NCBI RefSeq assembly: GCF_012272815.1
Contig: NZ_JAAWWL010000001.1
Span: forward strand, 186,001-250,000
DNA: 64,000 nucleotides
Source of the DNA: Croceivirga thetidis
GTDB lineage: Bacteria > Bacteroidota > Bacteroidia > Flavobacteriales > Flavobacteriaceae
Direction of reading: 5' to 3'
The notes beneath the pieces were generated by a model that was given only the letters and a program-made list of their open reading frames with translations, was not told the origin of the DNA and ran no database searches. A program made the translations under genes and the position numbers. Shown one piece after another: positions 42,231 through 52,703 of this stretch; the stretch's first letter is position 1, and each line of letters starts with the position of its first letter.

Positions 42231-44561
42231 CTAAATCGCAGGTTCGGCAATCTTATCCCCTTTCTTACTCAATTCTTGAACAAAATCTATTTTCTCTAGC
42301 TTCACATAAACATTCTTGTGGTAAGGTGTTTTCGCCAAAGGATCACAATCTTCGGTTGATGTCAAAACGTTTACCAAGGCACCCATTGTTTTCTCATCAT
42401 GACCAGGGTACGTAAATCCATAGCCGTGGGGCATAGAAAGCATGCCCTGGGGAACCTCATCTGTCAACCAAACTTGAATTTTCAAATGGCCTGTCCTTGA
42501 AGTAAGCTGCACCCAATCGCGATTTTCAACACCAAATTCTTTGGCATCTTCTGGGTTTATTTTTAAAACACCCTCCACATCATTCTTGCGCCATTCGGGA
42601 TTTCGAAACAGCGCATTACCATTATATTGCCGACGCTCACCGGCCAGTAAGGTGAATGGATACTTTTTTGGTCTTTTCGCTTCTTCTTTGGATTCGGGAA
42701 GTTTATCCAACCAGTTCAGCATTTCAGGAATTTCTAAATGAATTTTTTTGTCTTTATGCCGCACAAGTTCCCAGCTTTCCTCATAGGTATGTTTGCTTAT
42801 TATTAAACCAGATTTACTTTCCAAAATCTTTTTAAAGAGGTTTTCTCCTAGGGCATAACCCTTGCCCTTAAACCCAGCCCGTTGAACTTGTTTCTGATAT
42901 TTGGTTACAAAAATGTGGGAGGCAACCCAAACGAAAGCAGCAGCTGCTGCTCTTTTGAAGGGCAATGCTTTGGCTAGGGTTTCTTTTAATATAAGTAATT
43001 GATATTTCTTCCATTTGGGTTTGAACTTGAGGGTAACTGCCAAGGCCATTGGTAAAATTTTTAAGTTGGGCATCATTCTGTCCAATCGGGCCATAAAGGC
43101 CAAAACCGGAAAAGAATTAGGCAGCTCACCCATTGCCGTAACCAACCGATGGTAAATTTCAGGTTCGTCCAAAGTGTTAGGCAAAGGGGTGCTGATAGGA
43201 TGACGGAGATGGAAGAAATTATTCGGAAATTCCAAATTGAAAAAGGTAGCCTCCATTTTTTCAAATTGGGATTGTGCGGGCAAGACATAATCTACCTCTT
43301 GGGCTGTTTCGGTCATGGCAACATCTATAACAACCGAAAGGTCAAGCTTTTTCATAGCTTCTCGTTGCGCGTTCGTATTGGCATAAGTTGCGACGGGATT
43401 AGCACTATCCACAATCAAAGCGCGAATTCTTTTAGGATGGTCGGTGTCTATTTCCAAAGGCAAAATATTGGGTGGAAACAACTTACCTATACCCTTCATA
43501 CCTGTAACTTGGGTCACGGGTCCACCCTCTTCAGGTTCCTTGGAATGACCGACTAATGGGAAAAATAAATTGTGAAGGCAATTTGTACCCTCCCTTCCAA
43601 AATGGCCGGTAATTAGAAAAAGTAACCTGACCAGATAGCTATTGAGCGTACTGTTGTGGCTTTGCTCGATTCCAAGGTCTGAGCGCACAGCAAAGGTTTT
43701 TGCCTTTGCAATTCCTTCGCAAACTTCCTTGATTTGCTCCAGGGAAATACCACTACTTTCGGCGTAGATTTTTAAGGGGATATTTTCAAAATGTGGCTTT
43801 ATTTTATCAAAACCGACGGTATGCTTTGCGATGAATTCTTTGTCTTCCAAGCCATTCTGAATAATATAACCTAACATGGCCGAAAGCAAAAAGGCATCTT
43901 TGCCCGATTTGACCTGTAAAAAAATATCCGCTTTTTTAGCTGTATCGGTTCGTCTTGGATCAACAACCACTAGGGTCTTATTTTGGTTTTTGGAAACCTC
44001 ATTGATAACCGGTCTTGCTTTGGGAAAACCATGGGCCTGAATAGGATTGGCACCTATAATAAAAACATATTCAGCCTCGCCAACGGCCTCACAATAATTT
44101 GTATTCTGCCGACCGAACAAATAGCCATTGACCCAAAAATTGCCTGTCTTTTCTTGCGCCAATGAGGCATACAAATAGGGTGTTTCACAGGCATTTCTAA
44201 GCATGGCACCATAAACACCGCCCATATGGTTTCCTTGGGCACCTCCACCTGCATAGGCTATACTGGTGCCACCATAATTATTACGTATGTGAACCAACTT
44301 ATCCGCAATTTCTTGAATTGCAACGTCCCAAGTAATTTCCTGATAAGAACCGTCTTTTGTTCTTTTTAAAGGACTTGTCAATCGCGACTGCTTTTGATAA
44401 TAATTAAGCCTTGTGGCTTTTTGACATATATACCCTTTGGAGGTCGGATGGGATTTATCACCCTCGATTTTTGTAAAATTGCCATCAGCGTCTTGGTGGA
44501 CCAAGATTCCACAATTGACATTACAAATGATACAGGCGGTTTGCTGAATATTTTCTGACAT
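42231..44561 (-). CDS. Molybdopterin oxidoreductase, DMSO-reductase family, 4Fe-4S
   Basis: 776 residues. N-terminal 4Fe-4S cluster from Cys10, Cys13, Cys17 and Cys46 (C-x2-C-x3-C-x28-C). MGD-binding segments include GGGAQGNHMG near 105-114, VVVDPRRTDTAKKAD near 197-211, and the C-terminal MGD domain (LTSRTGHLKIQVWLTDEVPQG). There is no Tat signal, so a cytoplasmic enzyme, in the formate-dehydrogenase/assimilatory-nitrate-reductase neighbourhood of the family. No partner subunits are adjacent. The substrate cannot be assigned. Confidence 0.88.
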   Translation of the reverse strand: MSENIQQTACIICNVNCGILVHQDADGNFTKIEGDKSHPTSKGYICQKATRLNYYQKQSRLTSPLKRTKDGSYQEITWDVAIQEIADKLVHIRNNYGGTSIAYAGGGAQGNHMGGVYGAMLRNACETPYLYASLAQEKTGNFWVNGYLFGRQNTNYCEAVGEAEYVFIIGANPIQAHGFPKARPVINEVSKNQNKTLVVVDPRRTDTAKKADIFLQVKSGKDAFLLSAMLGYIIQNGLEDKEFIAKHTVGFDKIKPHFENIPLKIYAESSGISLEQIKEVCEGIAKAKTFAVRSDLGIEQSHNSTLNSYLVRLLFLITGHFGREGTNCLHNLFFPLVGHSKEPEEGGPVTQVTGMKGIGKLFPPNILPLEIDTDHPKRIRALIVDSANPVATYANTNAQREAMKKLDLSVVIDVAMTETAQEVDYVLPAQSQFEKMEATFFNLEFPNNFFHLRHPISTPLPNTLDEPEIYHRLVTAMGELPNSFPVLAFMARLDRMMPNLKILPMALAVTLKFKPKWKKYQLLILKETLAKALPFKRAAAAAFVWVASHIFVTKYQKQVQRAGFKGKGYALGENLFKKILESKSGLIISKHTYEESWELVRHKDKKIHLEIPEMLNWLDKLPESKEEAKRPKKYPFTLLAGERRQYNGNALFRNPEWRKNDVEGVLKINPEDAKEFGVENRDWVQLTSRTGHLKIQVWLTDEVPQGMLSMPHGYGFTYPGHDEKTMGALVNVLTSTEDCDPLAKTPYHKNVYVKLEKIDFVQELSKKGDKIAEPAI

Positions 44562-44630
44562 CCTAAGGGGAAATTTTGAGTTAGGTTATCCCTTAAAGAT
44601 AGGCAGAAATCTTGGTGAATGGTTTTGATT

Positions 44631-46562
44631 TTATTGCAACACCGAAAACTCCAAACTTGAATCGGAAAATACTGTATGAGTCTGGCTCTTAAAGTCATCC
44701 TCATCTGCTTTGAAAATATTCTCCACATAGGTCTGCGGATTCAAATCAATCAAAGGAAACCAAGTACTCTGCACCTGAACTTGTAATCGATGCCCCTTTT
44801 TAAACGTATGGTAAACATCTTGCAACTTGATATTCACATCGGTTTTTTTGTTGGGTGTAAACGGCTCTGGATTCGAAAAGCTATTTCGAAAACGCCCGCG
44901 CAAAACTTCACTTCGCACCATTAAATGGTAATTGCTCATTTTTAGGTGATCTTGCATTTCTTCATTGGTTTCTACATCATCAGGGTGAACATCAATGATT
45001 TTGACAATCCAGTCAGCGGCAGTTCCTGTTGTGGCCACTTTTAAATTAGCCATAATGGGTCCGGCAAGGGTCAAATCATCCTCAAGAACCTCCGTTTCAA
45101 AAACCAAAACATCGGAGCGGCGCGCAGCAAATCGCTGATCATCGGTCATGTACTTTCTGGGTGTAAAAACGGATTTAATGTCTTCAGAATACGGCACTGG
45201 CTTATTCACATCACTGACAAACTGAATTGCATTAGAACCATCTTGTTCTGTAGACAATACTTCATCTTCAGAAAGGTACATTCGCTGCTTTACAGCTTCT
45301 GTTGGTGGCCAAGCCGGCATTTCACTCCATTCTTTGCTACCAGAATCAAAAACATAAGCTTCTGGCAAGCCAGTATTGCCATCACCTTCACCTTTTAAAA
45401 AGTGGTTAAAGAATTTCGTTTCAATAGTGTCTTGATAAAAGTTTGAAATACCATCACCAAAATAATAGTTACCTACCAAGTTACGTTCGCTACGCCTTGC
45501 CCAACGGCCGTGGTCCCAAGGACCAAAAACCATAGTGTTATATGCGCCTTCATTATATTTTTCAATGTTCTTGTAGGTTTCTAGAGGACCATATAAATCT
45601 TCTGCATCGAACCAACCACCAACAATCATAGTAGCTACATGAGATTTGGTATTCTTTAAATGTTGAATCAATCCGCGACTTTGCCATAGTTTATCGTAAT
45701 TCGGGTGCTCTTTCAATTCATTCCAAAAGAAATCATCGGTCATCTCATCCGGAGAAATTGAAACCTCATCTTTTAAACCATATTCAAAGAAGGAATTCAA
45801 ATTTTTGAGTGAACCTTTCTCCAAGAAAAAATCATACTGATCTTCCGTACCAATATCAGGCAAGGAATACCATGCCGTATCTATAGGCTGGTCTCCATTT
45901 GGCCTTGGAGTTCCAAAAAGCGAGGTTGCTCGAAAATAACTCAACAAATATGCCCCGTTATGGTGAAAATCATCAAAAAAGAAATCACCAATACAAGCCT
46001 GTGGAGAAGATGCCTTCAATGCAGGATGCGGGTCTATAGTGCCGTAAGTAGCATAAAAACCAGGGTAGGAAATTCCCCAGAGACCAACTCGACCATTGTT
46101 GTTTTCCACATTGTTGACCAACCACTCTATGGTATCATAAGTATCTGAACTTTCATCGACTTGGGTACTATCTGTTTTATTGGGAATATAAGCCCGCATA
46201 TTTTCATAATGCCCTTCACTTTTCCATCGACCTCGAACATCTTGATAAACCACATGATACCCTTCTTTCATCATATTAATATTTGGACCTATTTGAGGTC
46301 TGAAGTTTTCTTCACCATATGGTCTGGAGCTGTATGGGGTGCGCTGCATTACAATGGGATATTCTTGCGAAGTATCTTTTGGCGAGTAAATTGTAGTGTA
46401 CAATTTGACACCATCGCGCATTTCAATAGCCACCTCTTTTTTAGTGTAGTTTTCTGCGGCATAGTTCTCTTCGACCACCTCTTGTTTTACTGTTTTTTTA
46501 CAGGATTGAAAGGAAATGAGCAATAGAAATGTGATTACCGTGATTCGCAAGATTGACTTCAT
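44631..46562 (-). CDS. CocE/NonD family hydrolase (X-Pro dipeptidyl-peptidase type), lipoprotein
   Basis: 643 residues from the ATG at 46562, chosen because it places a lipoprotein signal at the start (LLLISFQSC, Cys21); an earlier ATG at 46616 exists. Catalytic triad of the family: Ser165 in GISYPG, Asp near 345 (WFDAEDLYG), His in FGPWDHGRW near 371-379. A jelly-roll C-terminal domain covers about 400-643. Such enzymes cleave acyl- or prolyl-peptide substrates. It lies 69 bases upstream of the molybdopterin oxidoreductase gene on the same strand. Confidence 0.9.
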   Translation of the reverse strand: MKSILRITVITFLLLISFQSCKKTVKQEVVEENYAAENYTKKEVAIEMRDGVKLYTTIYSPKDTSQEYPIVMQRTPYSSRPYGEENFRPQIGPNINMMKEGYHVVYQDVRGRWKSEGHYENMRAYIPNKTDSTQVDESSDTYDTIEWLVNNVENNNGRVGLWGISYPGFYATYGTIDPHPALKASSPQACIGDFFFDDFHHNGAYLLSYFRATSLFGTPRPNGDQPIDTAWYSLPDIGTEDQYDFFLEKGSLKNLNSFFEYGLKDEVSISPDEMTDDFFWNELKEHPNYDKLWQSRGLIQHLKNTKSHVATMIVGGWFDAEDLYGPLETYKNIEKYNEGAYNTMVFGPWDHGRWARRSERNLVGNYYFGDGISNFYQDTIETKFFNHFLKGEGDGNTGLPEAYVFDSGSKEWSEMPAWPPTEAVKQRMYLSEDEVLSTEQDGSNAIQFVSDVNKPVPYSEDIKSVFTPRKYMTDDQRFAARRSDVLVFETEVLEDDLTLAGPIMANLKVATTGTAADWIVKIIDVHPDDVETNEEMQDHLKMSNYHLMVRSEVLRGRFRNSFSNPEPFTPNKKTDVNIKLQDVYHTFKKGHRLQVQVQSTWFPLIDLNPQTYVENIFKADEDDFKSQTHTVFSDSSLEFSVLQ

Positions 46563-46721
46563 GAATTTTATTTTTATTGGATTTAAAGCTACAAAGAATT
46601 CCAAGTCTACAACCATTTTTATTTATCTAATGCTTTTCAATAAGTTTGAACCTTAAACCTGCGAATCTCAGTTCAAAACAAGAAAAGTTTTGACCTTTTG
46701 CAACTCAAAAGTGCAAACGTA

Positions 46722-47654
46722 ATGGCTAAAAAAAAGACGAAATACAATGACCTAGGTTTAGGTACAAAAGAAGACGTTGGAGGTTATAGATCTATAAACA
46801 AAGATGGTTCGTTCAATGTAAAAAAGATAAATGTTCCGTTTTTTGAACGATTAAACTTTTTTCACACTTTGATTACCATGCCATGGGGAAAGTTCTTAGG
46901 GGCGATTCTTTTGTGGTACTTCACGGTTAATATCATCTTCGCATCTGCATATACCTTAATTGGCGTTGAGAACCTTACTGGCATCAAACCTACCTCAACC
47001 TTCAAGGGTTTTATTGAATCGTTCTTTTTTAGCGCTCAGACCATAACCACACTAGGCTATGGGCGTGTTGCGCCTATAGGAAATTTAGCAAATACCATTG
47101 CAGCCATTGAATCAATGCTGGGTCTTTTGGGCTTTGCTCTTGCCACTGGTCTACTTTATGGTCGTTTTTCAAGACCGTCCACCATGATTCAGTACAGTGA
47201 AAATGCAGTTATTGCGCCTTATCAAGATAGCAATGGTTTTATGTTTCGGGTGGTCAATCCTCAAAATAATCACCTATTGGAATTGGAAGTGCAGTTAAAC
47301 GTAGCCATGAAAAGGGAAAACTCAGAGCTTCGTGATTTCTTTTCGTTGGATTTGGAGCGTGATAAAGTTGCTTATATGCCCTACATGTGGACTATTGTTC
47401 ATCCGATTACAGAAGACAGTCCATTGTTTGGTATAACCAAAGAACAATTCACACAAAAAGACTGTGAATTCATTGTTTCAATGAAGGCTTTTGATGAAAC
47501 GACTTCTCAAAGCGTGTATTCACGCTCTTCGTACAAGGCGACCGAAATCAAATGGGGAGAAAAATTTGTCTATGCAGTAAAACGTGAAAATAACGGCATC
47601 ACCATTGATATAGGCCGCTTAAATGAAACCGAAACCGCAGCGTTAAATACGTAG
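46722..47654 (+). CDS. Inward-rectifier-type potassium channel (KirBac family)
   Basis: 310 residues from the ATG at 46722 (a TTG at 46698 is the only earlier start). Slide helix and first transmembrane helix about 57-80 (ILLWYFTVNIIFASAYTLIG), pore helix about 98-108, selectivity filter TTLGYGR at 109-115, second helix about 123-147, then a C-terminal immunoglobulin-like cytoplasmic domain to the end. This is the complete KirBac arrangement. Divergent from the CocE gene. Physiological role in flavobacteria is not established. Confidence 0.93.
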   Translation: MAKKKTKYNDLGLGTKEDVGGYRSINKDGSFNVKKINVPFFERLNFFHTLITMPWGKFLGAILLWYFTVNIIFASAYTLIGVENLTGIKPTSTFKGFIESFFFSAQTITTLGYGRVAPIGNLANTIAAIESMLGLLGFALATGLLYGRFSRPSTMIQYSENAVIAPYQDSNGFMFRVVNPQNNHLLELEVQLNVAMKRENSELRDFFSLDLERDKVAYMPYMWTIVHPITEDSPLFGITKEQFTQKDCEFIVSMKAFDETTSQSVYSRSSYKATEIKWGEKFVYAVKRENNGITIDIGRLNETETAALNT

Positions 47655-47655
47655 G

Positions 47656-48909
47656 CTACATATTAAAGGCTGCTTTCACCTCTTCAACCATATCGAGTTT
47701 TTCCCAAGTAAACAACTCGACTTCCTTCTCAACACGGCCATTATAAGGTGATTCGAAAACCTTAGTGACCATTTTTGGTTCCTTGCCCATATGTCCATAG
47801 GCAGCAGTTTCTTGATAAATAGGATTCCGTAGTTTAAGACGTGTTTCTATAGCGTAGGGTTTCATATCAAATAGCTGCGAAACCTTCTGCGCAATTTCAC
47901 CGTCACTCAAACCAAGGTTCGAAGTACCATAGGTATCTACAAAAATAGAGGTGGGTTCCACCACCCCAATTGCGTAACTAACTTGTACTAATATTTCATC
48001 GGCAACTCCGGCTGCAACCAAATTTTTTGCTGCATGTCTGGCTGCATAAGCTGCACTACGATCTACCTTACTTGGGTCTTTACCACTAAAAGCACCCCCA
48101 CCATGAGCTCCCTTACCGCCATAGGTGTCCACAATTATTTTTCGTCCTGTTAAACCCGTATCACCATGAGGACCACCAATCACAAATTTTCCAGTGGGAT
48201 TTATGTGATAGGTAATCGCTTCATTGAACAAGTCTTGTACGTGTGAAGGAAATTGCGATTTAACTTTAGGAATTAAAATTTCAATGATATCCTGCTTGAT
48301 TTTTGCCAACATTTTATCATCATCATCAAAATCATCATGTTGGGTTGAAACCACAATGGTATCTATACGTTGGGGAACATTGTTATCGGAATATTCGATA
48401 GTCACCTGTGCCTTTGCATCAGGTCTTAAGTACGGTATTTGTTTTCCTTCTCTGCGCAAATCAGCCAACACCTCCAAAATCCGATGTGAAATATCCAGAG
48501 CCAACGGCATGTAGTTATCGGTCTCTTTAGAGGCATAGCCGAACATCATACCTTGGTCTCCCGCACCTTGCTCTTCTTTTGAAGCTCTATCCACACCTTG
48601 GTTAATGTCTTGTGATTGTTCGTGAATCAATGAAATTACACCACACGAATCACCACTAAACTGGTACTCCCCTTTGGTATACCCAATTCTATTGATGACT
48701 TCCCTCGCGATATTTTGCACATCCAAGTAGGTGCCACTTTTAACTTCACCGGCAAGCACAACCTGCCCAGTGGTAACCAAGGTTTCACAGGCTACTTTAC
48801 TGTCGGAATCAAAAGCCAAAAAGTTGTCCAATAAGGCATCACTAATTTGATCAGCAATTTTATCTGGATGTCCTTCACTTACGGACTCCGATGTAAATAA
48901 ATAAGGCAT
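47656..48909 (-). CDS. metK: S-adenosylmethionine synthase
   Basis: 417 residues. N-terminal [32 protein letters not shown] near 116-127, [14 protein letters not shown] near 253-266 and [13 protein letters not shown] near 282-294, all diagnostic for MetK. It makes SAM from methionine and ATP, closing the pathway encoded by the SAM-I-controlled operons. A SAM-II-like aptamer lies 52 bases upstream. The stop codons of metK and the channel gene are nearly touching (1 base apart). Confidence 0.96.
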   Translation of the reverse strand: MPYLFTSESVSEGHPDKIADQISDALLDNFLAFDSDSKVACETLVTTGQVVLAGEVKSGTYLDVQNIAREVINRIGYTKGEYQFSGDSCGVISLIHEQSQDINQGVDRASKEEQGAGDQGMMFGYASKETDNYMPLALDISHRILEVLADLRREGKQIPYLRPDAKAQVTIEYSDNNVPQRIDTIVVSTQHDDFDDDDKMLAKIKQDIIEILIPKVKSQFPSHVQDLFNEAITYHINPTGKFVIGGPHGDTGLTGRKIIVDTYGGKGAHGGGAFSGKDPSKVDRSAAYAARHAAKNLVAAGVADEILVQVSYAIGVVEPTSIFVDTYGTSNLGLSDGEIAQKVSQLFDMKPYAIETRLKLRNPIYQETAAYGHMGKEPKMVTKVFESPYNGRVEKEVELFTWEKLDMVEEVKAAFNM

Positions 48910-48961
48910 TCAATATAATTTGTCTGGAAAGATTTGACGGAAGCCAACAAAGAAGTTTACA

Positions 48962-49012
48962 CCACTTTTTAGCATTTTTTTCAGAGGTTGCAATCAGTCA
49001 AATCTATCCTCG
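48962..49012 (-). promoter_or_regulatory. SAM-II-like riboswitch upstream of metK
   Basis: Minus strand follows the SAM-II consensus: P1 GAGG (49011-49008) with CCTC after the loop; first loop GATTTGACTGATTGCAA in place of GAUUUAACCGUAUUGCA; then TGAAAAAAAT and the hallmark GCTAAAAAG. ACT in the loop can pair with AGT after the A-run (48966-48964), and TTGC with GCTA, giving the expected pseudoknot. Downstream GTCAAATCT (48938-48930) is perfectly complementary over 9 bases to AGATTTGAC in the aptamer (49005-48997), an obvious competing helix. A perfect -7 element TATTTTTG lies at 49032-49025. Confidence 0.8.
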
Positions 49013-49024
49013 ATTAACGGATGC

Positions 49025-49032
49025 CAAAAATA
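49025..49032 (-). promoter_or_regulatory. -7 promoter element for metK
   Basis: Minus strand TATTTTTG matches TAnnTTTG and sits 12 bases upstream of the SAM-II-like aptamer, which puts the transcript start just before P1. Confidence 0.5.
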
Positions 49033-49068
49033 GGAAATCTTTCAATCTTTTTTTCCTTTCCAAAAAAA

Positions 49069-51756
49069 TCAAAGTGAATATTTGATGCTCAGCATAAAAT
49101 AGCGCGGCTGAACAAAGTATTCATAGGTACTAATTAGGTTTTCGCTAAAGGCATCTTGCCGAATTGAAGCCGTATTCAAGAGGTTAAGTCCTGATAATTT
49201 AATCTCCCAAGGACTATCTTCTTTTTCAAAATATAAGGCTGCGTTTAAGAAGTCATAATAGCTACTAACCCCTCCTGCCCTGTTTCGATAGGCGTTGTAT
49301 TGGTAATCTACGGTCAGGGCAAAGCTTTTCACGAAATAGGCTTCAATATTTGCAAAGGGTCTATCAGTAACAAAACGGTTATCTATGTTCACTGTTCCAT
49401 AGTCGTTCCAGATTTTTTCAAAACCGACTTCTACGTTTGGAGCTTCTTTAAAACGGGTTTCGAGTGACAACTTATAATTTTGGGTAAACGACCGGTTGAA
49501 ATTGGCTTGCCCGTCTATGGCATTGTTGAACTTAGAATACGATACATTCGCTTCAAAGCGCCCTTTCATATAGGGGAATCGACGTTCGTAATTGCCAAAA
49601 AGTGAAAAAGTCTCATTGGGTTCGTCAATATTAATTGGAGTGGATTCACGGTCTAAACCAACAAATCGAAGCGTATTTGTAATGGCTTGATATCGCTTCT
49701 GGTAACTCATGCCCCCATTGATATTTGTAAAATTGAACATACTGAAATTGAAATAATTCAGTGAAAGGTTATGGTACCATGCGTTGCGCAATTCAGGATT
49801 TCCAGCAATTAAACTGTTGTAACCTGAAAGTAAAGTTGCTTGTGCCAAATTTCTGATATCAGCAAATTCTGCCTGTATACCATAGTCTAATCGCAGGCTT
49901 TGCGAACTGTTAAACTCAAACTTGGCTCGCAATTGAGGTAATAACAAGGTTTTGTCCAACTCAAAAGTTTCCTCAAATTGGGTATTTGCAGTATCGTAAA
50001 TATGAAAATTCAAACCTGGACTCAAAGTTAACTTTCCAAGCTTGGCTCGATACGAAAGACCCAAATAAACATCCCAAAAATCAAACTGTGCCTGATTGCC
50101 AAACTGAGGAACGGGCAATACTATATCAGAACCATCTTCAAGGCGTTCAGCAATTGAAGAGCGCATTCTTTGGCCATTGATTGAAGTTCCCAATTTAAAA
50201 TTTAGATGATTCGTATTGTTGAGTACTCGATAATAATTCAGCTCAGCATCAATTTTATTGGTTATAATTCGCTGTTCTTGAAATAGGTTAAAAATACCAT
50301 TGGAATTCAAAGGGATGGTTCCAACGAAAGGTTGCTGAGTGGTAGTTAAGTCGTAATCAGGGCGCTGCTGCTTATAAAGATAACTGGACTCAAGGGAGAA
50401 TACATTTTTCTCATCCTTTGCGAAAAAAGCATTCAAGTTCTGCTCAATTGAAAAAGGTCGTCTTAAATTATTTGATACGATATCATTACTAAAAGACTCA
50501 AATTCTGATAACAAATTCGCTCGATCTTGAATCTGAGCACCTTTTACAAATCCGTCATAGGTCAAATACCATTGGGTATTTGGGGTGTAGGTCGACGAAA
50601 GCTTAAGTAAAGTTGAAGTGGTGGTCTGTAGTGTATTTGAATTTAAGGTTTCTTGATTATCACCTTCTTCACGGATATAGGTTCTATTGGAAACACTTGC
50701 TAAATCAGTATCCACATCAGAAAAAATTCCGAATCCCGAAAACTTCCATTTTTTATTGGGCATATGATTAAAATTTAGGGCCATCAATTGGGTCTCAATA
50801 TTCTGCGCTCTATTGTTTTGCAAAAGTGAGAGGCCAATATCGTCATTTGAAAGTCGTAAGGTGGAGCCCGAACGCCGCCCTAAACTAGCCAAACCGCCAT
50901 TGAACCTGAAATAGTCTTGTAGGGTAAAAGCTTGTTCCCCAATGTTGTTTGCATCACCAATAAAGTTAAAACTGGTTTTCGGTGAATAATAGAAAAGGTT
51001 AGGATGTACCAAATAACGGCCATCTGGCCCTATACCTGCCGATACATCTCCAAACCAAAGGTTTTTTTTGCCATCCTTCAGTTTAATATTTAGGGCTAAT
51101 GCATCGCTATCGCTAACCCCTTTCAAAGGTGTAATCTCATTAAAATCACGTAAAACTTGGACCTTATCCACTGCATTTGCCGGAATATTCTTGGTGGCCA
51201 TTTTGGTATCGCCATCAAAGAATTCTTTACCCTCAACCAGCACTTTTTCCACTTTTTTGCCCTGCACTTTTACTTCTCCTTCATCAGTAACTTCAAAGCC
51301 AGGTAATTCTTCCAATACATTTTCCAGTTTCTTTTCCTTACCTGTGGTAAAAGAATCTGCGTTATAGGTAATTGTATCTCCCGAGACGGTTACTGGGAAT
51401 TCCTCGACCAATTCCACTCCTTCCAATTCATTGGCTGAGGGCTGCAGGATCAATATTTTTTCTTGATTAGCTACTGCCTTAAAGTCTTCTTCATAGGTTT
51501 CAAAACCCAAATAACTGGCCTTAAGCGTATACAGACTATCCTTCTCTAAACGCAATTGAAACCTACCATTGTTGTCGGTAATGCCATAAGAAGCAATACC
51601 TTTTGTACGCTTTTTCAGGGCTATAACATTTGCAAGTTCTAGCGGGGCGTTTGTAGTATCGAGCACTTGACCTGTGATGTTGATACTTTGTGCTTTTAGA
51701 CTAAGACAAAATACAGTGAGCGCCCCGCATAGAAGCTTTGAAAGAAGACCGTTCAT
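49069..51756 (-). CDS. Outer-membrane beta-barrel / TonB-dependent receptor-like protein
   Basis: 895 residues. Signal peptide 1-22; carboxypeptidase-regulatory-like domain about 24-108 (ITGQVLDTTNAPLELANVIA); plug-like section about 115-230 (VEKVLVEGKEFFDGDTKMAT); then a long barrel of aromatic-rich strands ending FMLSIKYSL. No SusD gene is adjacent. It follows the GLPGLI gene by 41 bases; such pairs recur in Bacteroidota next to two-component systems. The ligand is unknown. Confidence 0.87.
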   Translation of the reverse strand: MNGLLSKLLCGALTVFCLSLKAQSINITGQVLDTTNAPLELANVIALKKRTKGIASYGITDNNGRFQLRLEKDSLYTLKASYLGFETYEEDFKAVANQEKILILQPSANELEGVELVEEFPVTVSGDTITYNADSFTTGKEKKLENVLEELPGFEVTDEGEVKVQGKKVEKVLVEGKEFFDGDTKMATKNIPANAVDKVQVLRDFNEITPLKGVSDSDALALNIKLKDGKKNLWFGDVSAGIGPDGRYLVHPNLFYYSPKTSFNFIGDANNIGEQAFTLQDYFRFNGGLASLGRRSGSTLRLSNDDIGLSLLQNNRAQNIETQLMALNFNHMPNKKWKFSGFGIFSDVDTDLASVSNRTYIREEGDNQETLNSNTLQTTTSTLLKLSSTYTPNTQWYLTYDGFVKGAQIQDRANLLSEFESFSNDIVSNNLRRPFSIEQNLNAFFAKDEKNVFSLESSYLYKQQRPDYDLTTTQQPFVGTIPLNSNGIFNLFQEQRIITNKIDAELNYYRVLNNTNHLNFKLGTSINGQRMRSSIAERLEDGSDIVLPVPQFGNQAQFDFWDVYLGLSYRAKLGKLTLSPGLNFHIYDTANTQFEETFELDKTLLLPQLRAKFEFNSSQSLRLDYGIQAEFADIRNLAQATLLSGYNSLIAGNPELRNAWYHNLSLNYFNFSMFNFTNINGGMSYQKRYQAITNTLRFVGLDRESTPINIDEPNETFSLFGNYERRFPYMKGRFEANVSYSKFNNAIDGQANFNRSFTQNYKLSLETRFKEAPNVEVGFEKIWNDYGTVNIDNRFVTDRPFANIEAYFVKSFALTVDYQYNAYRNRAGGVSSYYDFLNAALYFEKEDSPWEIKLSGLNLLNTASIRQDAFSENLISTYEYFVQPRYFMLSIKYSL

Positions 51757-51797
51757 TTTTTGATTGTTTTGTTTGAATTACTGGGAAAAGACGTTGA

Positions 51798-52637
51798 TTA
51801 GCCGCCTATTTTTATTTCAATGTTTGCCCCATTTCCTTTACGTTTTCCTCCTCCATACATCTTGTTCATTTTCTCAACTTGTTCCTTCATTATAACCTCA
51901 TATTCTTCATCGGTAACTTTTTTTCCTTTGGATGGAATTTCAATGGCAACATCTTCTTTTGGATTCAATACCACCTTATTACAAACCAAGACCCGATTAC
52001 CATTATTGATTTCCATAATTAGTCCAGGCAGGCCCCAGTAGTCATCTGGCCCATGGGTTACTGGTATCTCAGGAGTATACCATGCCGTTATCGTTTGAAT
52101 CTTCGTTTCTTCCTTTTCCTCTTTTTCTCCATTGACATCAGAAATACTGATTTGGGTTGTCTCCCGTTTTGCTATGGCCTGGTAACAGGTATATCGCCCA
52201 ATTTGCTTGGTTTCAGATGTCATTTCCCATTCATAAGGCTCAAGCTCGCCTGAAATCAGAAAAAGTTTCCCAAAACTATCTGTTGACTCCACGAAGTTTT
52301 TGTCCTTGGTATTCTTGTAAAGCAATCCATCATTACCACCACCCATTCCAATCATAACAATCTCTACACCACCTCCAGCTGCATCATTCTCTAATTTTTC
52401 GACTTCCTTCCAATTTGATTCTGATTTATTGAAAGTCAATTTGTACTCTTTTTGCATGGCTTGCATTAAGCGTTGATTGATCAAATTCTGCTCATTGGAA
52501 GAAATTTGTGTACTATCCATTGTTATCGACATTTTCGAAGCCGATTTGTAGGTTGCAAAACCGGTAAATTCTTGGGCATTCGCTGGAACAACATGTAGTG
52601 TTAAAGGCAGGACCAATAGAATTAAAAGATATTTCAT
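51798..52637 (-). CDS. GLPGLI family protein
   Basis: 279 residues from the ATG at 52637 (the frame opens at 52712, but only this start gives a signal peptide, LLILLVLPLTLHVVPANAQ). The family signature appears as YWGLPGLIMEINNG near 212-225. The protein is exported; GLPGLI proteins are of unknown function and are usually encoded beside an outer-membrane barrel, as here. It is divergent from the sensor kinase gene, with a shared regulatory region of 132 bases. Confidence 0.9.
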   Translation of the reverse strand: MKYLLILLVLPLTLHVVPANAQEFTGFATYKSASKMSITMDSTQISSNEQNLINQRLMQAMQKEYKLTFNKSESNWKEVEKLENDAAGGGVEIVMIGMGGGNDGLLYKNTKDKNFVESTDSFGKLFLISGELEPYEWEMTSETKQIGRYTCYQAIAKRETTQISISDVNGEKEEKEETKIQTITAWYTPEIPVTHGPDDYWGLPGLIMEINNGNRVLVCNKVVLNPKEDVAIEIPSKGKKVTDEEYEVIMKEQVEKMNKMYGGGKRKGNGANIEIKIGG

Positions 52638-52703
52638 AATAGTATGTGTTATTGTTTTCGTTTTTGTCTGGATCAAAATTGGGGCATCAGAATTGAGAAA
52701 AGG

